Assembly: GCF_003583925.1 (NCBI RefSeq)
Contig: NZ_QYCN01000045.1
Coordinates: 1-50,750 of the forward strand
From: Hymenobacter rubripertinctus
Lineage (GTDB): Bacteria; Bacteroidota; Bacteroidia; Cytophagales; Hymenobacteraceae
Direction: 5' to 3'
DNA length: 50,750 nt
Shown piece by piece: positions 26,107 through 34,589 of the stretch. Each line of letters opens with the position of its first letter. The first letter of the stretch is position 1. The translations under genes were made by a program, and so were the position numbers. Under the pieces are notes generated by a model, which was not told where the DNA came from, did not search any database, and saw only the letters and a list, made by a program, of their open reading frames with translations.

Positions 26107-29022
26107 ATGGCCCTTCCGACCGCCTCCCACGTCCGCCAGCAGTTTCTGGATTTCTTCGCCTCCAAGGGCCACCACATCGTGCCCTCGGCCCCGATTGTGG
26201 TTAAGGACGACCCCACGCTGCTGTTCATCAACTCGGGCATGGCCCCGTTCAAGGACTACTTCCTCGGCAACAAGCCCGCCCCCTTCAAGCGCATCGCCGA
26301 TACCCAGAAGTGCCTGCGCGTATCGGGCAAGCACAACGACCTCGAAGAAGTAGGCTACGACACCTACCACCACACCATGTTCGAGATGCTCGGCAACTGG
26401 TCGTTCGGGGATTATTTCAAGAAGGATGCCATTGCCTGGGCCTGGGAATTGCTCACCGACGTGTTCAAATTGGACAAGGACCGCCTCTACGTCACCTACT
26501 TCGAGGGCGACAAAACCGACGGCCTCGGCCCCGATACCGAGACCCAGGCGCTGTGGCGCACCTACACCACCGACGACCGGATTCTGCCCGGCAACAAGAA
26601 GGATAACTTCTGGGAAATGGGTGACACCGGCCCCTGCGGACCCTGCACCGAAATCCACATCGACCTGCGCGACGCGGCCGAGCGGGCCGCTAAACCCGGG
26701 GCTGAATTGGTGAATGCCGACCACCCGCAGGTAGTTGAAATCTGGAACAACGTGTTCATGGAATTCCAGCGGCTGGCCGATAAATCGTTGGTAAAACTCC
26801 CTGCCCAGCATGTAGATACGGGCATGGGATTCGAGCGTTTGATGATGGCCGTGTCGGGCGTGAAATCCAACTACGATACCGACGTTTTCCAGCCCCTGAT
26901 TCAGTTTATTGCGAAGGAAGTTGGCATCGAGTACCACGGCACCGCCCCGGCCACCGTGACTGACCAGCCGGCCACTGAAAACGAGAAGACCGACATTGCC
27001 ATCCGCGTCATTGCCGACCATATCCGCACTATCGCCTTCACCATCTCCGACGGCCAGCTTCCTTCCAACGTGAAGGCTGGCTACGTTATCCGGCGCATCC
27101 TGCGCCGGGCCGTGCGCTACGCGTTTTCGAGCCTGAACCAGAAGCAGCCGTTTTTGTACAAAATCGTGCCCGTGCTGGCCGACCAGATGCGCAGCATCTT
27201 CCCCGAGCTCAAGGCCCAGCAGCAGTTCGTGCAGCGCGTAATTGAGGAGGAGGAAATTTCATTTTTGAAAACCATCGACCGGGGACTAAGGATACTGATT
27301 GACCAAATCAGTATGATGTTTAATAATTTCAATAACAAGGCTCATAATTCTGTTATTAAAGTTTATGAGGGTTTCTCGGACGAATCATTTGGCGGAAACC
27401 TTATGGTAAGGCTGAATTATAACTTCAAAGTTGAGGCACTACAAAATGCCGGAATACTAGACAACACGGAGTTCGATTCTGCATTACGTGGGCTCAACAA
27501 TGAAGAAACATTATTGCTAAAAAAGCTTGCAGAAGCGTTTGTTAACACTGAGGATACTAGGAAAAGTATTCCTGGTGATTCTGCCTTTTTCTTATCAGAT
27601 ACGTTAGGATTTCCATTAGACCTTACGCAATTGGTCGCAATGGAATATGGTGTTTCTGTTGATGAGGCGGGCTTCGATGAAGCAATGGCGGCCCAGAAAA
27701 ACCGCTCCCGCAATGCCCAGGAGGCCGAGCAGAGCGACTGGACCATCGTACGCGAATCGGAGGAGCAGCCCGCCTTCGTGGGCTACGACCAGGATGAGGC
27801 TCCGGCTCGCATCCTGCGCTACCGCCGCACCGACCGCAAGGGCAAAACCGAGTACCAGGTCGTGCTCGACCAGACCCCGTTCTACGCCGAGTCGGGCGGG
27901 CAGATCGGCGACACGGGCTACCTGGAATCTCCTGTGAGCAAGGTGCGCGTGCTCGATACCAGGAAGGAAAACGACCTGATTGTGCACACCGTGCTGGAGC
28001 TGCCCGAGGACCTGGAGGCCGAATTCCTGGCCCGCTACGACCACGCCCGCCGCGCCCAGATTATGCGCAACCACACCGCCACGCACCTGCTGCAGGCCGC
28101 GTTGCGCGAAATCGTGGGCTCCCACGTGGCCCAGAAAGGCTCGTTGGTGAACGAGAAGCTGCTGCGCTTCGACTTTAGCCACTTCACCAAAGTTACCGAC
28201 GACCAGCTGCGGCAGGTGGAAACGCTGGTCAACCAGCGCATCCGGGAGCAGATTCCGCTGGATGAGCGCCGCAACGTGCCCATCGACGAGGCCAAGAACC
28301 TGGGCGCCACGGCGTTGTTTGGCGAGAAGTACGGCGAGTTCGTGCGCGTCATCACCTTCGACCGCGACTTCTCGGTGGAGCTCTGCGGCGGCTGCCACGT
28401 GCGCACCACCGGCGACATTGGCTTCTTCAAAATCACGAGTGAAAGTGCTGTGGGCGCGGGCGTGCGCCGCATCGAGGCCGTGACGGCTGAGGCCGCCGAA
28501 ACCTTCGTAAACCAGCAGCTGGACCTGCTGGCCCAGGTGCGCGAGGCCCTTGGCAACCCCCAGCACCTGCTGCCCGGCATCGAGAAGCAGACCGAGGAAA
28601 TTGCCACCCTGCGCAAGCAGATCGAGCAATTCGCCCAGCAGAGCATCAACCAGCAGAAAGACCAGCTGGTGGGCCAGGTGAAGGCCTTGCACGGCGTGAA
28701 CTTCCTGGCCGCCCAGGTGCAGGTAACCTCCGCCGATGGCCTCAAAACCTTGGCCTTCCACCTCCGCCAGTCGGTGCCGAACCTGGTGGCCGTGCTCGGC
28801 GCCGAAATCGACGGCAAGCCCCAGCTGGCCGTGATGCTGGCCGACGAGCTGGTGACGGCCGGCAAGCTCAACGCCAGCACCTTGGTGCGCGAGCTGGGCA
28901 AGGAAATTCAGGGTGGCGGTGGTGGCCAGCCGTTCTTCGCCACGGCCGGCGGCAAAAACGCGGCTGGTTTGGCGGCTGCCATTGCCAAGGCCGAGGCGCT
29001 GGTGGGGGAGAAGCTGGCGTAA
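26107..29022 (+). CDS. alaS: Alanyl-tRNA synthetase, with AT-rich internal insertion
   Basis: 971 residues from the ATG at 26107, which opens the conserved HVRQQFLDFFASKGH. The class II catalytic core is intact: TLLFINSGMAPFKDYFLG, QKCLRVSGKHNDLEEVG, MFEMLGNWSFGDYF and GPCGPC. The editing domain has RNHTATHLL and the CGGCHV zinc motif, and the C-Ala domain ends the protein. It charges tRNA(Ala) and hydrolyses mischarged Ser/Gly. Oddity: between RGLR (about residue 394) and the conserved GDSAFFLSDTLGFP (about 489) there are 94 residues where about 20 are normal. DNA from about 27258 to 27675 is near 37% GC, unlike the rest of the gene. The frame remains open and all core motifs are present, so the enzyme is probably active. 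Confidence 0.95.
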   Translation: MALPTASHVRQQFLDFFASKGHHIVPSAPIVVKDDPTLLFINSGMAPFKDYFLGNKPAPFKRIADTQKCLRVSGKHNDLEEVGYDTYHHTMFEMLGNWSFGDYFKKDAIAWAWELLTDVFKLDKDRLYVTYFEGDKTDGLGPDTETQALWRTYTTDDRILPGNKKDNFWEMGDTGPCGPCTEIHIDLRDAAERAAKPGAELVNADHPQVVEIWNNVFMEFQRLADKSLVKLPAQHVDTGMGFERLMMAVSGVKSNYDTDVFQPLIQFIAKEVGIEYHGTAPATVTDQPATENEKTDIAIRVIADHIRTIAFTISDGQLPSNVKAGYVIRRILRRAVRYAFSSLNQKQPFLYKIVPVLADQMRSIFPELKAQQQFVQRVIEEEEISFLKTIDRGLRILIDQISMMFNNFNNKAHNSVIKVYEGFSDESFGGNLMVRLNYNFKVEALQNAGILDNTEFDSALRGLNNEETLLLKKLAEAFVNTEDTRKSIPGDSAFFLSDTLGFPLDLTQLVAMEYGVSVDEAGFDEAMAAQKNRSRNAQEAEQSDWTIVRESEEQPAFVGYDQDEAPARILRYRRTDRKGKTEYQVVLDQTPFYAESGGQIGDTGYLESPVSKVRVLDTRKENDLIVHTVLELPEDLEAEFLARYDHARRAQIMRNHTATHLLQAALREIVGSHVAQKGSLVNEKLLRFDFSHFTKVTDDQLRQVETLVNQRIREQIPLDERRNVPIDEAKNLGATALFGEKYGEFVRVITFDRDFSVELCGGCHVRTTGDIGFFKITSESAVGAGVRRIEAVTAEAAETFVNQQLDLLAQVREALGNPQHLLPGIEKQTEEIATLRKQIEQFAQQSINQQKDQLVGQVKALHGVNFLAAQVQVTSADGLKTLAFHLRQSVPNLVAVLGAEIDGKPQLAVMLADELVTAGKLNASTLVRELGKEIQGGGGGQPFFATAGGKNAAGLAAAIAKAEALVGEKLA
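27258..27675 (+). other. AT-rich mosaic segment inside alaS
   Basis: Hand count for 27301-27660 gives 134 G/C of 360 (37%), against a visibly much higher value on both sides. The segment encodes about 75 non-canonical residues (roughly residues 400-475, including VIKVYEGFSDESFGG and NEETLLLKKLAEAF). It also continues through the conserved DTLGFPLDLTQLV region before composition returns to normal near AMAAQKNRSRN. It has no intein motifs and keeps the frame. Compositional evidence is direct; transfer from a low-GC relative by recombination is inference. Confidence 0.8.
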
Positions 29023-29063
29023 GGAACGCAACACTATTTTGCCCACCGCGAAAAAATGATGCG

Positions 29064-29129
29064 CGCGTGATGTAACAAAATGGGATGTAACAATTTAAAT
29101 TGTTACATCCCATTTTGTTACATCACGCG
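29064..29129. repeat. 66-bp perfect palindrome
   Basis: Bases 29064-29096 are exactly reverse-complementary to 29097-29129 with no loop; the centre is ATTTAAAT. Each arm also contains two copies of GATGTAACA (29069-29077 and 29084-29092). It lies 42 bp after the alaS stop. It may terminate alaS or bind a protein. No continuing T run follows. Confidence 0.9.
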
Positions 29130-29395
29130 TTGCCACCCGAATTGCCAATGCACTATTTGAGTAATTTTTGCCGTACGGCAAGGTCAACTGCAACAATGCC
29201 AAGCCGCGGAGTGTGGCATCTCTGCATCGTGTAGTCGGTTGTCTGGCCGCCCCCGCCGGGTGGGGGGGCCCCCCCCCCAATACGTTCAACAGCATCTGAG
29301 GGGGCATGAGCAGCACCGATAGTTGGCAGTGTGAGCGGAAGGCAATACTTTTAGTGGCCGATTCAGCAGGTTCTGCTGCGCGCCGTTTTATAGCA
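29130..29395. other. Intergenic region upstream of the first TonB-like gene
   Basis: No gene is convincing. It contains the 14-bp palindrome TTGCCGTACGGCAA (29168-29181), an uninterrupted G-tract/C-tract around 29264-29278 that could slip during replication or foul sequencing, and TACTTTTAG near 29346 as a possible promoter box. Confidence 0.5.
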
Positions 29396-30142
29396 ATGAT
29401 TAAGCAACTACTGTTAGGTAGCCTGTTCTGGTTACTCGCCGGCCTGCGACCCGCCGCCGCCCAAACCCTCACCGAGTACTACGCCAGCCAGTCCAGCAAC
29501 CACAGCAGCTTCGGCTTCGGGGAGGGGCGCGCGCTCCGGGCCGACACCGTGCAAGGAGCCAATGGCGCGGCCGTGCTTTCGCGCTACTATGCATCGGGGC
29601 AGAAGCAGGAGGAGGTTTTCTTCCAGAACCTAAGCAGGGGCGAAGTGCATGGTACCCATACCCGCTGGTTTGCCAATGGACAGATCCAGACGCTAGAGGA
29701 GTACGTGCATAACCAGCGTCAGGGCCCGCTACTGACCTACTACCCATCGGGCCAGCTGCGCCGCCGCGCTGAATACCAGGAGGGAAAGTTGATGCAGGAA
29801 ACCTGTTTTTCGGCGGAGCGGCAGCCCCGAGAGTGCGTCGACTATCTGCGCTTCCCCGAATACCCGGGCGGCCTGATGAAGCTGCTGACTACGATTCGGG
29901 ACCGAACAACTTATCCGCGCCCGTTGATTCGGCAGGGGATTACCGGTAAAGTGCGGGTTGATTTCGTGGTTGACAAAACCGGCACCGTGCAGCGTGCCCG
30001 GGTGGTGGAAAGCGTGAATCCGGCGCTGGATGCCGAGGCCCTGCGGGTGGTGAACAGCCTGCGCGGCTGGCAGCCCGGCCGCCTCGACGGGGAGCCGGTG
30101 GACGTGGAGTTCTCGCTGCCCGTTACCTTCGCCATCCGCTGA
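29396..30142 (+). CDS. Secreted YwqK-repeat / TonB C-terminal protein, copy 1
   Basis: 248 residues from the ATG at 29396, which begins a signal peptide (to about residue 22, ending PAAAQ). The middle has YwqK/MORN-like repeats (SRYYASGQKQEEVFF, HTRWFANGQIQTLEEY, LLTYYPSGQLRRRAEY). The last ~95 residues are a TonB C-terminal domain (ITGKVRVDFVVDKTGTVQRA, LDAEALRVVNSLRGWQPG, FSLPVTFAI). True TonB needs an N-terminal membrane anchor and Pro-rich spacer; here a cleavable-looking signal replaces them, so energy transduction is doubtful. This domain pair is common in Cytophagales. The next gene is a paralogue 34 bp downstream. Confidence 0.85.
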   Translation: MIKQLLLGSLFWLLAGLRPAAAQTLTEYYASQSSNHSSFGFGEGRALRADTVQGANGAAVLSRYYASGQKQEEVFFQNLSRGEVHGTHTRWFANGQIQTLEEYVHNQRQGPLLTYYPSGQLRRRAEYQEGKLMQETCFSAERQPRECVDYLRFPEYPGGLMKLLTTIRDRTTYPRPLIRQGITGKVRVDFVVDKTGTVQRARVVESVNPALDAEALRVVNSLRGWQPGRLDGEPVDVEFSLPVTFAIR

Positions 30143-30176
30143 TTTTCCTTTATTGAGTTCTATCTTCTCTTAGCTT

Positions 30177-30935
30177 ATGCGCTTTTCTATTCTCCTGCTG
30201 ACCGCTGGCCTGCTGATAGTTACCATATCCGGCATGGCTCAAACTTCCCCCATCGAATCGGTGCTCTTTCAGGGAGGCACCGATCAGTCCGCCGTCTCGC
30301 CCGAAGAGGCCGTGTACCGGGTACACCGGACGGAAGTGCCGGCGCGAACACGCCTGGACAGCCTTTTTTACGTGGCTTCCAAGCGGCTGGCAATGGTGAT
30401 AATTACTACGTGGCAACCCACCGGCGACACGCTGACCTTGGTGGAGGGCTGGCGGGCCAACGGCAAAAGGAGTTACTCCCGGCCTCAGTTGGGCCATAAA
30501 ACTCACGGCGAATATTTGGGCTACGACGCGCAGGGGCGCTTGCGCGAAAAGTCTGCCTACGCGGAGGGTAAAAGAGTCGCGACGGAATGTTATGGCGAAA
30601 CCGGGAGCCCGAGCCCCTGCGGCGACTACCAGTACACGGAAAAAATGCCGGTCTTTCCGGGCGGTCAGCAGGCCCTGCTGTCCTACATCGGCCGTAGCAT
30701 CCGCTACCCCGGTAAAGCGCTGAAAGAACGGCGGCAGGGCAGAGTCTTCGTAACCTTCGCCGTTGATGAAACCGGCCGGGTACGCGACACACGGGTGGCG
30801 GAAGGTATTTCGCCGGAGCTCGATGCGGAGGCCCTGCGCGTACTGAGAGGGCTGCCCCGCTTCGAGCCCGGTCAGCAAAATGGGGAAGTGGTGCCCGTTT
30901 ATTTTACCGTGCCCGTCACCTTTTCTATCAAGTAA
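30177..30935 (+). CDS. Secreted YwqK-repeat / TonB C-terminal protein, copy 2
   Basis: 252 residues with a signal peptide (MRFSILLLTAGLLIVTISGM, cleaved near AQT). It shares the same order as copy 1: a variable middle with a few repeats (EGWRANGKRSY, GEYLGYDAQGRLREKSAY), a Cys pair (ECYG...PCGDY), then the TonB C-terminal domain (GRVFVTFAVDETGRVRD, LDAEALRVLRGLPRFEPG, YFTVPVTFSI). Both copies have YPGG or FPGG before the domain, as in secreted TonB-like proteins of this phylum. It probably shares a transcript with copy 1 and with the helical secreted protein 23 bp downstream. The role is unknown; an envelope interaction is likely. Confidence 0.85.
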   Translation: MRFSILLLTAGLLIVTISGMAQTSPIESVLFQGGTDQSAVSPEEAVYRVHRTEVPARTRLDSLFYVASKRLAMVIITTWQPTGDTLTLVEGWRANGKRSYSRPQLGHKTHGEYLGYDAQGRLREKSAYAEGKRVATECYGETGSPSPCGDYQYTEKMPVFPGGQQALLSYIGRSIRYPGKALKERRQGRVFVTFAVDETGRVRDTRVAEGISPELDAEALRVLRGLPRFEPGQQNGEVVPVYFTVPVTFSIK

Positions 30936-30958
30936 TTTCCGCCATTTCAATTTAACCT

Positions 30959-31930
30959 ATGCGCCTTTCTACTCTCATCCTAACAGCCGGCCTGCTCACG
31001 GGCCTCGCTACCCCGGCCGCCCGCGCCCAGACGTTTACCGACCCCGGGAGCTACAACAACTTCATCGTGAACGAGCAGCGCACGATGCTGCGCAAAAACC
31101 TGCGCTACATCAGCAAGGCGGCCCACTCCGACAACGAGAAAAAAGTAGAAGCCCGCCGCCTCGACGTGGTGAAGCAGAACGAAGTCTCGCTCAAAGCCTT
31201 GGCTAAGCTACCCGCTTTCGAGGGTGACAAGGACTTCAAGGAAAATGCCACCGAGGCATTTTATCAGATGCTGAAGGTGTACTCCGTCGATTACAAGCAG
31301 ATTGATATGCTGGCCGCCACCCGCACGGCCACCGTGGAAAATATGGAACGCTACTTCCAGCTTCAGGAAGTAGCCGATGCCAAGCTCAAAATGGTGAACG
31401 ACAGCGTGAATGCAGCGCAAAACCGTTTTGCCCGGCGCCACGGCATGACGCTCAGCAAAAGCGCCGAGGACGACAAGCTGGAACAATACCTGGTGCAGGT
31501 AAACGAGGTGAATGCTTACCAGCACCAAGTGTTTCTGGCCCAGTTCCGCATCGAGAAGCCCAGTGCCCGCCTCACCGACGCCATCAGCGCCCAGGATGCC
31601 GCGGCGTTTGAGGCCGCCCGCGCGGCCCTGCAAACCGACGCCCGCACGGCCCTGGCAGCGCTGGCCACCATTCCGGCCTTCCGGAGCAAAGACGGCCAGT
31701 ACCGCGACGCGGCCCGCAACCTGGTGAAATTCTACGACGGAATGTGCGCCGACCAGTTCGTGAAGATGACCGACCTGCTCACCCGCAAGGACAAGCTTAC
31801 GGCCGCCGACGTGAAGCTCTTCAACGGCCTCATCAACCAGTACAACACCCAGAACCAGAAGCTGGTGGCCGCTTACAACCAGGCCGGCAACAACTTCCAG
31901 GCTGCCTACGTGCCGGTATTCAACGACTGA
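30959..31930 (+). CDS. Secreted helical protein, possibly LIC11966-type
   Basis: 323 residues. The signal peptide MRLSTLILTAGLLTGL continues to ARAQ, with cleavage near residue 24. It is strikingly similar to the leader of the preceding gene. The mature part is almost entirely helical and charged, in two similar-looking halves (about 45-170 and 185-320), each with a KxLAxLPAFxGDKDF/ALATIPAFRSKDGQYRDAA-type segment. This resembles the LIC11966 family of surface proteins, but I am not certain of the name. No enzymatic motif. It is the last gene before a large hairpin, so the three genes from 29396 likely form one unit. Confidence 0.7.
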   Translation: MRLSTLILTAGLLTGLATPAARAQTFTDPGSYNNFIVNEQRTMLRKNLRYISKAAHSDNEKKVEARRLDVVKQNEVSLKALAKLPAFEGDKDFKENATEAFYQMLKVYSVDYKQIDMLAATRTATVENMERYFQLQEVADAKLKMVNDSVNAAQNRFARRHGMTLSKSAEDDKLEQYLVQVNEVNAYQHQVFLAQFRIEKPSARLTDAISAQDAAAFEAARAALQTDARTALAALATIPAFRSKDGQYRDAARNLVKFYDGMCADQFVKMTDLLTRKDKLTAADVKLFNGLINQYNTQNQKLVAAYNQAGNNFQAAYVPVFND

Positions 31931-31948
31931 GTGAACGGGTTTTCGCTG

Positions 31949-32062
31949 CCAACAATAAGAACGTCATGCTGAGCGGAAGGAAGGATTCTCTCACGTAACA
32001 ACGATCCGTGCTCACGTGAGAGGATCCTTCCCTCCGCTCAGCATGACGTTCTTAATTGTTGG
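31949..32062. repeat. Long hairpin repeat family, copy 1
   Basis: Left arm about 31949-31995 and right arm about 32015-32062 are nearly exact inverted repeats (one indel, a few mismatches), with ACGTCATGCTGAGCGGA and GGAAGGATTCTCTC recognisable. The sequence resembles the hairpin at 35774-35874, so it is a dispersed intergenic family. It also works as a plausible terminator of the preceding unit. Confidence 0.85.
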
Positions 32063-32174
32063 CAATTGGCAACCAGTACTGGCAACCGGCAACTGGCTAT
32101 TCAGGCTATCCTGGTTACCTTAGCAGCCACAATCAGCGACATCAGCCGCGAAACCAGCGGTACTCTGCGATTCA

Positions 32175-33635
32175 ATGGACGACAACATCAAAGCCAAATA
32201 CCAGCCCGTCATCGGCTTGGAGGTGCACGCCCAGCTGCTCACGCGCAGCAAAATGTACTCCTCGGATGAGAACGAGTACGGCGCCCTGCCCAACCACAAC
32301 CTGAGCGTGATTACGCTGGGCCACCCCGGTACGCTGCCCAAGGTGAACTACTCGGCCGTGGAATTCGCCATGAAAATGGGCCTGGCCACCAACTGCCACA
32401 TCCGGCGCGACAACCTCTTTGCGCGCAAAAACTACTTCTACCCCGACCTGCCCAAGGGCTACCAGATCACCCAGGACAAAACCCCCATCTGCCACGACGG
32501 GCACGTGGAAATCCGCCTGGCCGACGGCTCAACCAAGCAAATCGGCGTCACGCGCATTCACATGGAGGAAGACGCGGGCAAGAGCATGCACCTGGCCGGC
32601 GAAGTGGAAACGCTCGTGGATTTGAACCGGGCGGGCGTGCCGCTGATTGAAATCGTGAGCGAGCCCGACATCCGCACCTCGGAGGAAGCCTACGCCTACC
32701 TGGCCGAAATCAAGAAGCTGGTGGAGTACCTGGGCATCTGCGACGGCAACATGGAGGAAGGCTCTTTGCGCTGCGACGCCAACGTGAGCGTGATGCTGCA
32801 CGGCGCCCCCGAGTTTGGGGTGAAGGTGGAGGTGAAGAACATGAACTCCTTCCGCAACGTGCAGCGGGCCATCGAGTACGAGATTGAGCGGCAGATTGCG
32901 CTGGTGGAAGCCGGCGAAATCATCGACAGCGAAACCCGGGGCTTCGACGCGGCCACCGGCACCACCAACGGCCAGCGCAGCAAGGAGACGCTCAACGACT
33001 ACCGCTACTTCCCGGAGCCCGACCTGCCGCCCGTTATCATTGATGATGCCTGGCTGCACCGCATCCAGCAGCAAATGCCCGCGCTGCCCCAGCAGCTCTA
33101 CGCCCGCTTCACCGGCGAACTGGGCCTTTCCGACTACGACGCCTCGGTGCTCACGGCCGAGAAGGACGTGGCTCTGTACTTCGATGCGCTGACCCGCCTC
33201 ACGCCCAACGCCAAAGCGGCCGCCAACTGGGTAACTGGCCCCGTAAAGGCGTTTCTGAATGAGCGCGCCCTCACCCTCGACCAGTTCCCGCTCACCACTC
33301 AGCACCTGGCCGATATCATCGGGCTCATCGACGCGAACAAGGTGGGCCAGTCGGTAGCCAGCAAGCAGCTGTTCCCCTACCTGCTCGATAACCCGGCCCA
33401 AACTGCCGCCGCCGCCGCCGAGGCCCAGGGCCTGTTGCAGCAGCCCCAGGACAGTGGGGCGCTGGAAGCCATGATTGCGCAGGTATTGGCCGCCAACCCG
33501 GCCAAGGTGGCCGAGTATCGGGCCGGCAAAAAGAGCCTTACCGGCATGTTCATGGGCGAGCTGATGAAGCTCACGGGTGGCAAAGCCGACCCCAAACTGG
33601 CCAACCAGCTCCTGCGCCAGTACCTTGACGCCTAG
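32175..33635 (+). CDS. gatB: Asp-tRNA(Asn)/Glu-tRNA(Gln) amidotransferase subunit B
   Basis: 486 residues, normal length for GatB. The kinase-like N-terminal domain has YQPVIGLEVHAQLLT, the signature region YFYPDLPKGYQITQ, EDAGKSMH and DLNRAGVPLIEIVSEPD. SLRCDANVSV and KVEVKNMNSFRNVQRAIEYEI follow. The C-terminal YqeY-like tRNA-binding domain runs from about 335 to the end (KKSLTGMFMGELMKLTGGKADPKLANQLL). GatCAB converts misacylated Glu-tRNA(Gln) or Asp-tRNA(Asn) to the correct form; GatB binds the tRNA. gatA and gatC are not adjacent. The start ATG at 32175 leads directly into the conserved core. Confidence 0.97.
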   Translation: MDDNIKAKYQPVIGLEVHAQLLTRSKMYSSDENEYGALPNHNLSVITLGHPGTLPKVNYSAVEFAMKMGLATNCHIRRDNLFARKNYFYPDLPKGYQITQDKTPICHDGHVEIRLADGSTKQIGVTRIHMEEDAGKSMHLAGEVETLVDLNRAGVPLIEIVSEPDIRTSEEAYAYLAEIKKLVEYLGICDGNMEEGSLRCDANVSVMLHGAPEFGVKVEVKNMNSFRNVQRAIEYEIERQIALVEAGEIIDSETRGFDAATGTTNGQRSKETLNDYRYFPEPDLPPVIIDDAWLHRIQQQMPALPQQLYARFTGELGLSDYDASVLTAEKDVALYFDALTRLTPNAKAAANWVTGPVKAFLNERALTLDQFPLTTQHLADIIGLIDANKVGQSVASKQLFPYLLDNPAQTAAAAAEAQGLLQQPQDSGALEAMIAQVLAANPAKVAEYRAGKKSLTGMFMGELMKLTGGKADPKLANQLLRQYLDA

Positions 33636-33684
33636 CGTCTCAGGGCCGCGTATCAGGCAGTGAGCCAGTAGACATGGGTTATTT

Positions 33685-33719
33685 CAACGACGCCACCGGC
33701 CCGGCCGATGGCGTCGTTG
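33685..33719 (+). terminator. GC-rich hairpin after gatB
   Basis: CAACGACGCCA (33685-33695) pairs perfectly with TGGCGTCGTTG (33709-33719). The loop can pair further (CCGGCCCGGCCG). Only a weak T run follows (CCGTTTG), so efficiency is uncertain. Confidence 0.6.
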
Positions 33720-33815
33720 CCGTTTGAATGCGCGTCTGCTGTCACTTGCCCCGAGGCGGGGGAAAGCGCGTCGGCAAAACCAGTATATTACCCGCTGCTA
33801 CCTACGTTCCCTCTC

Positions 33816-34334
33816 ATGCGCGGCTTCTGCTTCGGACTTCTGTTTCTCCTGCTGTCGGGCGGCTGTCAGCGCCTGGGCGCGCCGGCCGAACCCGGTGCCG
33901 CCACGGCCAACCGCCAGGATACCCGCCCTCCGGCCCCGGATTTCACCCTGCCCACGGCCGCCGGCGACTCGCTCACGCTCAGCAGCCGGCGCGGCAGCTT
34001 CGTACTGCTCGATTTTCGGGCCGCCGACTGCGCCGATTGCCGGGCCGAAAACGCCAACCTGCGTAAGATGTACGGGCAGTTCCGGAGCCGGGGTCTGGCC
34101 ATCGTGAGCGTGTGGGCAAATTCCGACCCGGCCGAATGGCGGCGGGCCGTAGCCGCCGATTCGCTGGCCTGGCCCCAGGTGCTCGACCGGCCGGCGAATC
34201 CGGTAGCGCAGGCCTACGCGGTGGATGCCCGGCCCGCCACCGTGCTGCTCGACCCCCACGGCCACGAGCTGGCCCGTAACCTGCACGGCCGCGACCTGGG
34301 CCAGAAGATAGCGGAGTATATTCCGCTGGATTAG
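33816..34334 (+). CDS. TlpA-like thioredoxin-fold lipoprotein
   Basis: 172 residues from the ATG at 33816. A lipoprotein signal ends in LLSGGC (Cys about residue 17). After a Pro/Ala-rich linker, a thioredoxin fold starts at about residue 45 (APDFTLPTAAGDSLTLSS). The active site DCADCR holds a CxxC with an unusual Ala-Asp pair. The rest follows TlpA/ResA-type proteins (LAIVSVWANSDPAEWRRAV, ATVLLDPHGHELARNL). Such proteins reduce or exchange thiols in the periplasm. It lies upstream of another thioredoxin-fold lipoprotein on the same strand, 255 bp apart. Confidence 0.85.
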   Translation: MRGFCFGLLFLLLSGGCQRLGAPAEPGAATANRQDTRPPAPDFTLPTAAGDSLTLSSRRGSFVLLDFRAADCADCRAENANLRKMYGQFRSRGLAIVSVWANSDPAEWRRAVAADSLAWPQVLDRPANPVAQAYAVDARPATVLLDPHGHELARNLHGRDLGQKIAEYIPLD

Positions 34335-34589
34335 GAGCGTGGGCAGCTACGCCCGTGATGGTCGCTCGAAAAGGTGACGGTGGTGTTAGGTGTCATTGCC
34401 TGGGAAAGCCCCGTTGAAGTAGCCGCGCCAATGGCTGCCATAAGTGGCGGGCGGGCAGGGGAACCGTTCGGGCAGGGTGGGGGTTAGGGCGGGGCTGGCA
34501 AATTCGACTGAATTAGGCAACTTGCGGTCCGTTTGTTTGTCCTTTGCCCCATACCCCGGCCCATCGCGGGCCGGTTTGCTCCCCGATTG

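Noticed and set aside
24633..26252. 539-residue - strand frame opposite the LtaS-like gene
   Set aside because: The opposite strand encodes an intact sulfatase with all motifs; this frame is a shadow.
27258..27675. Intein in alaS
   Set aside because: No N-terminal Cys/Ser splice block or C-terminal His-Asn motif, and the added part is too short for an intein.
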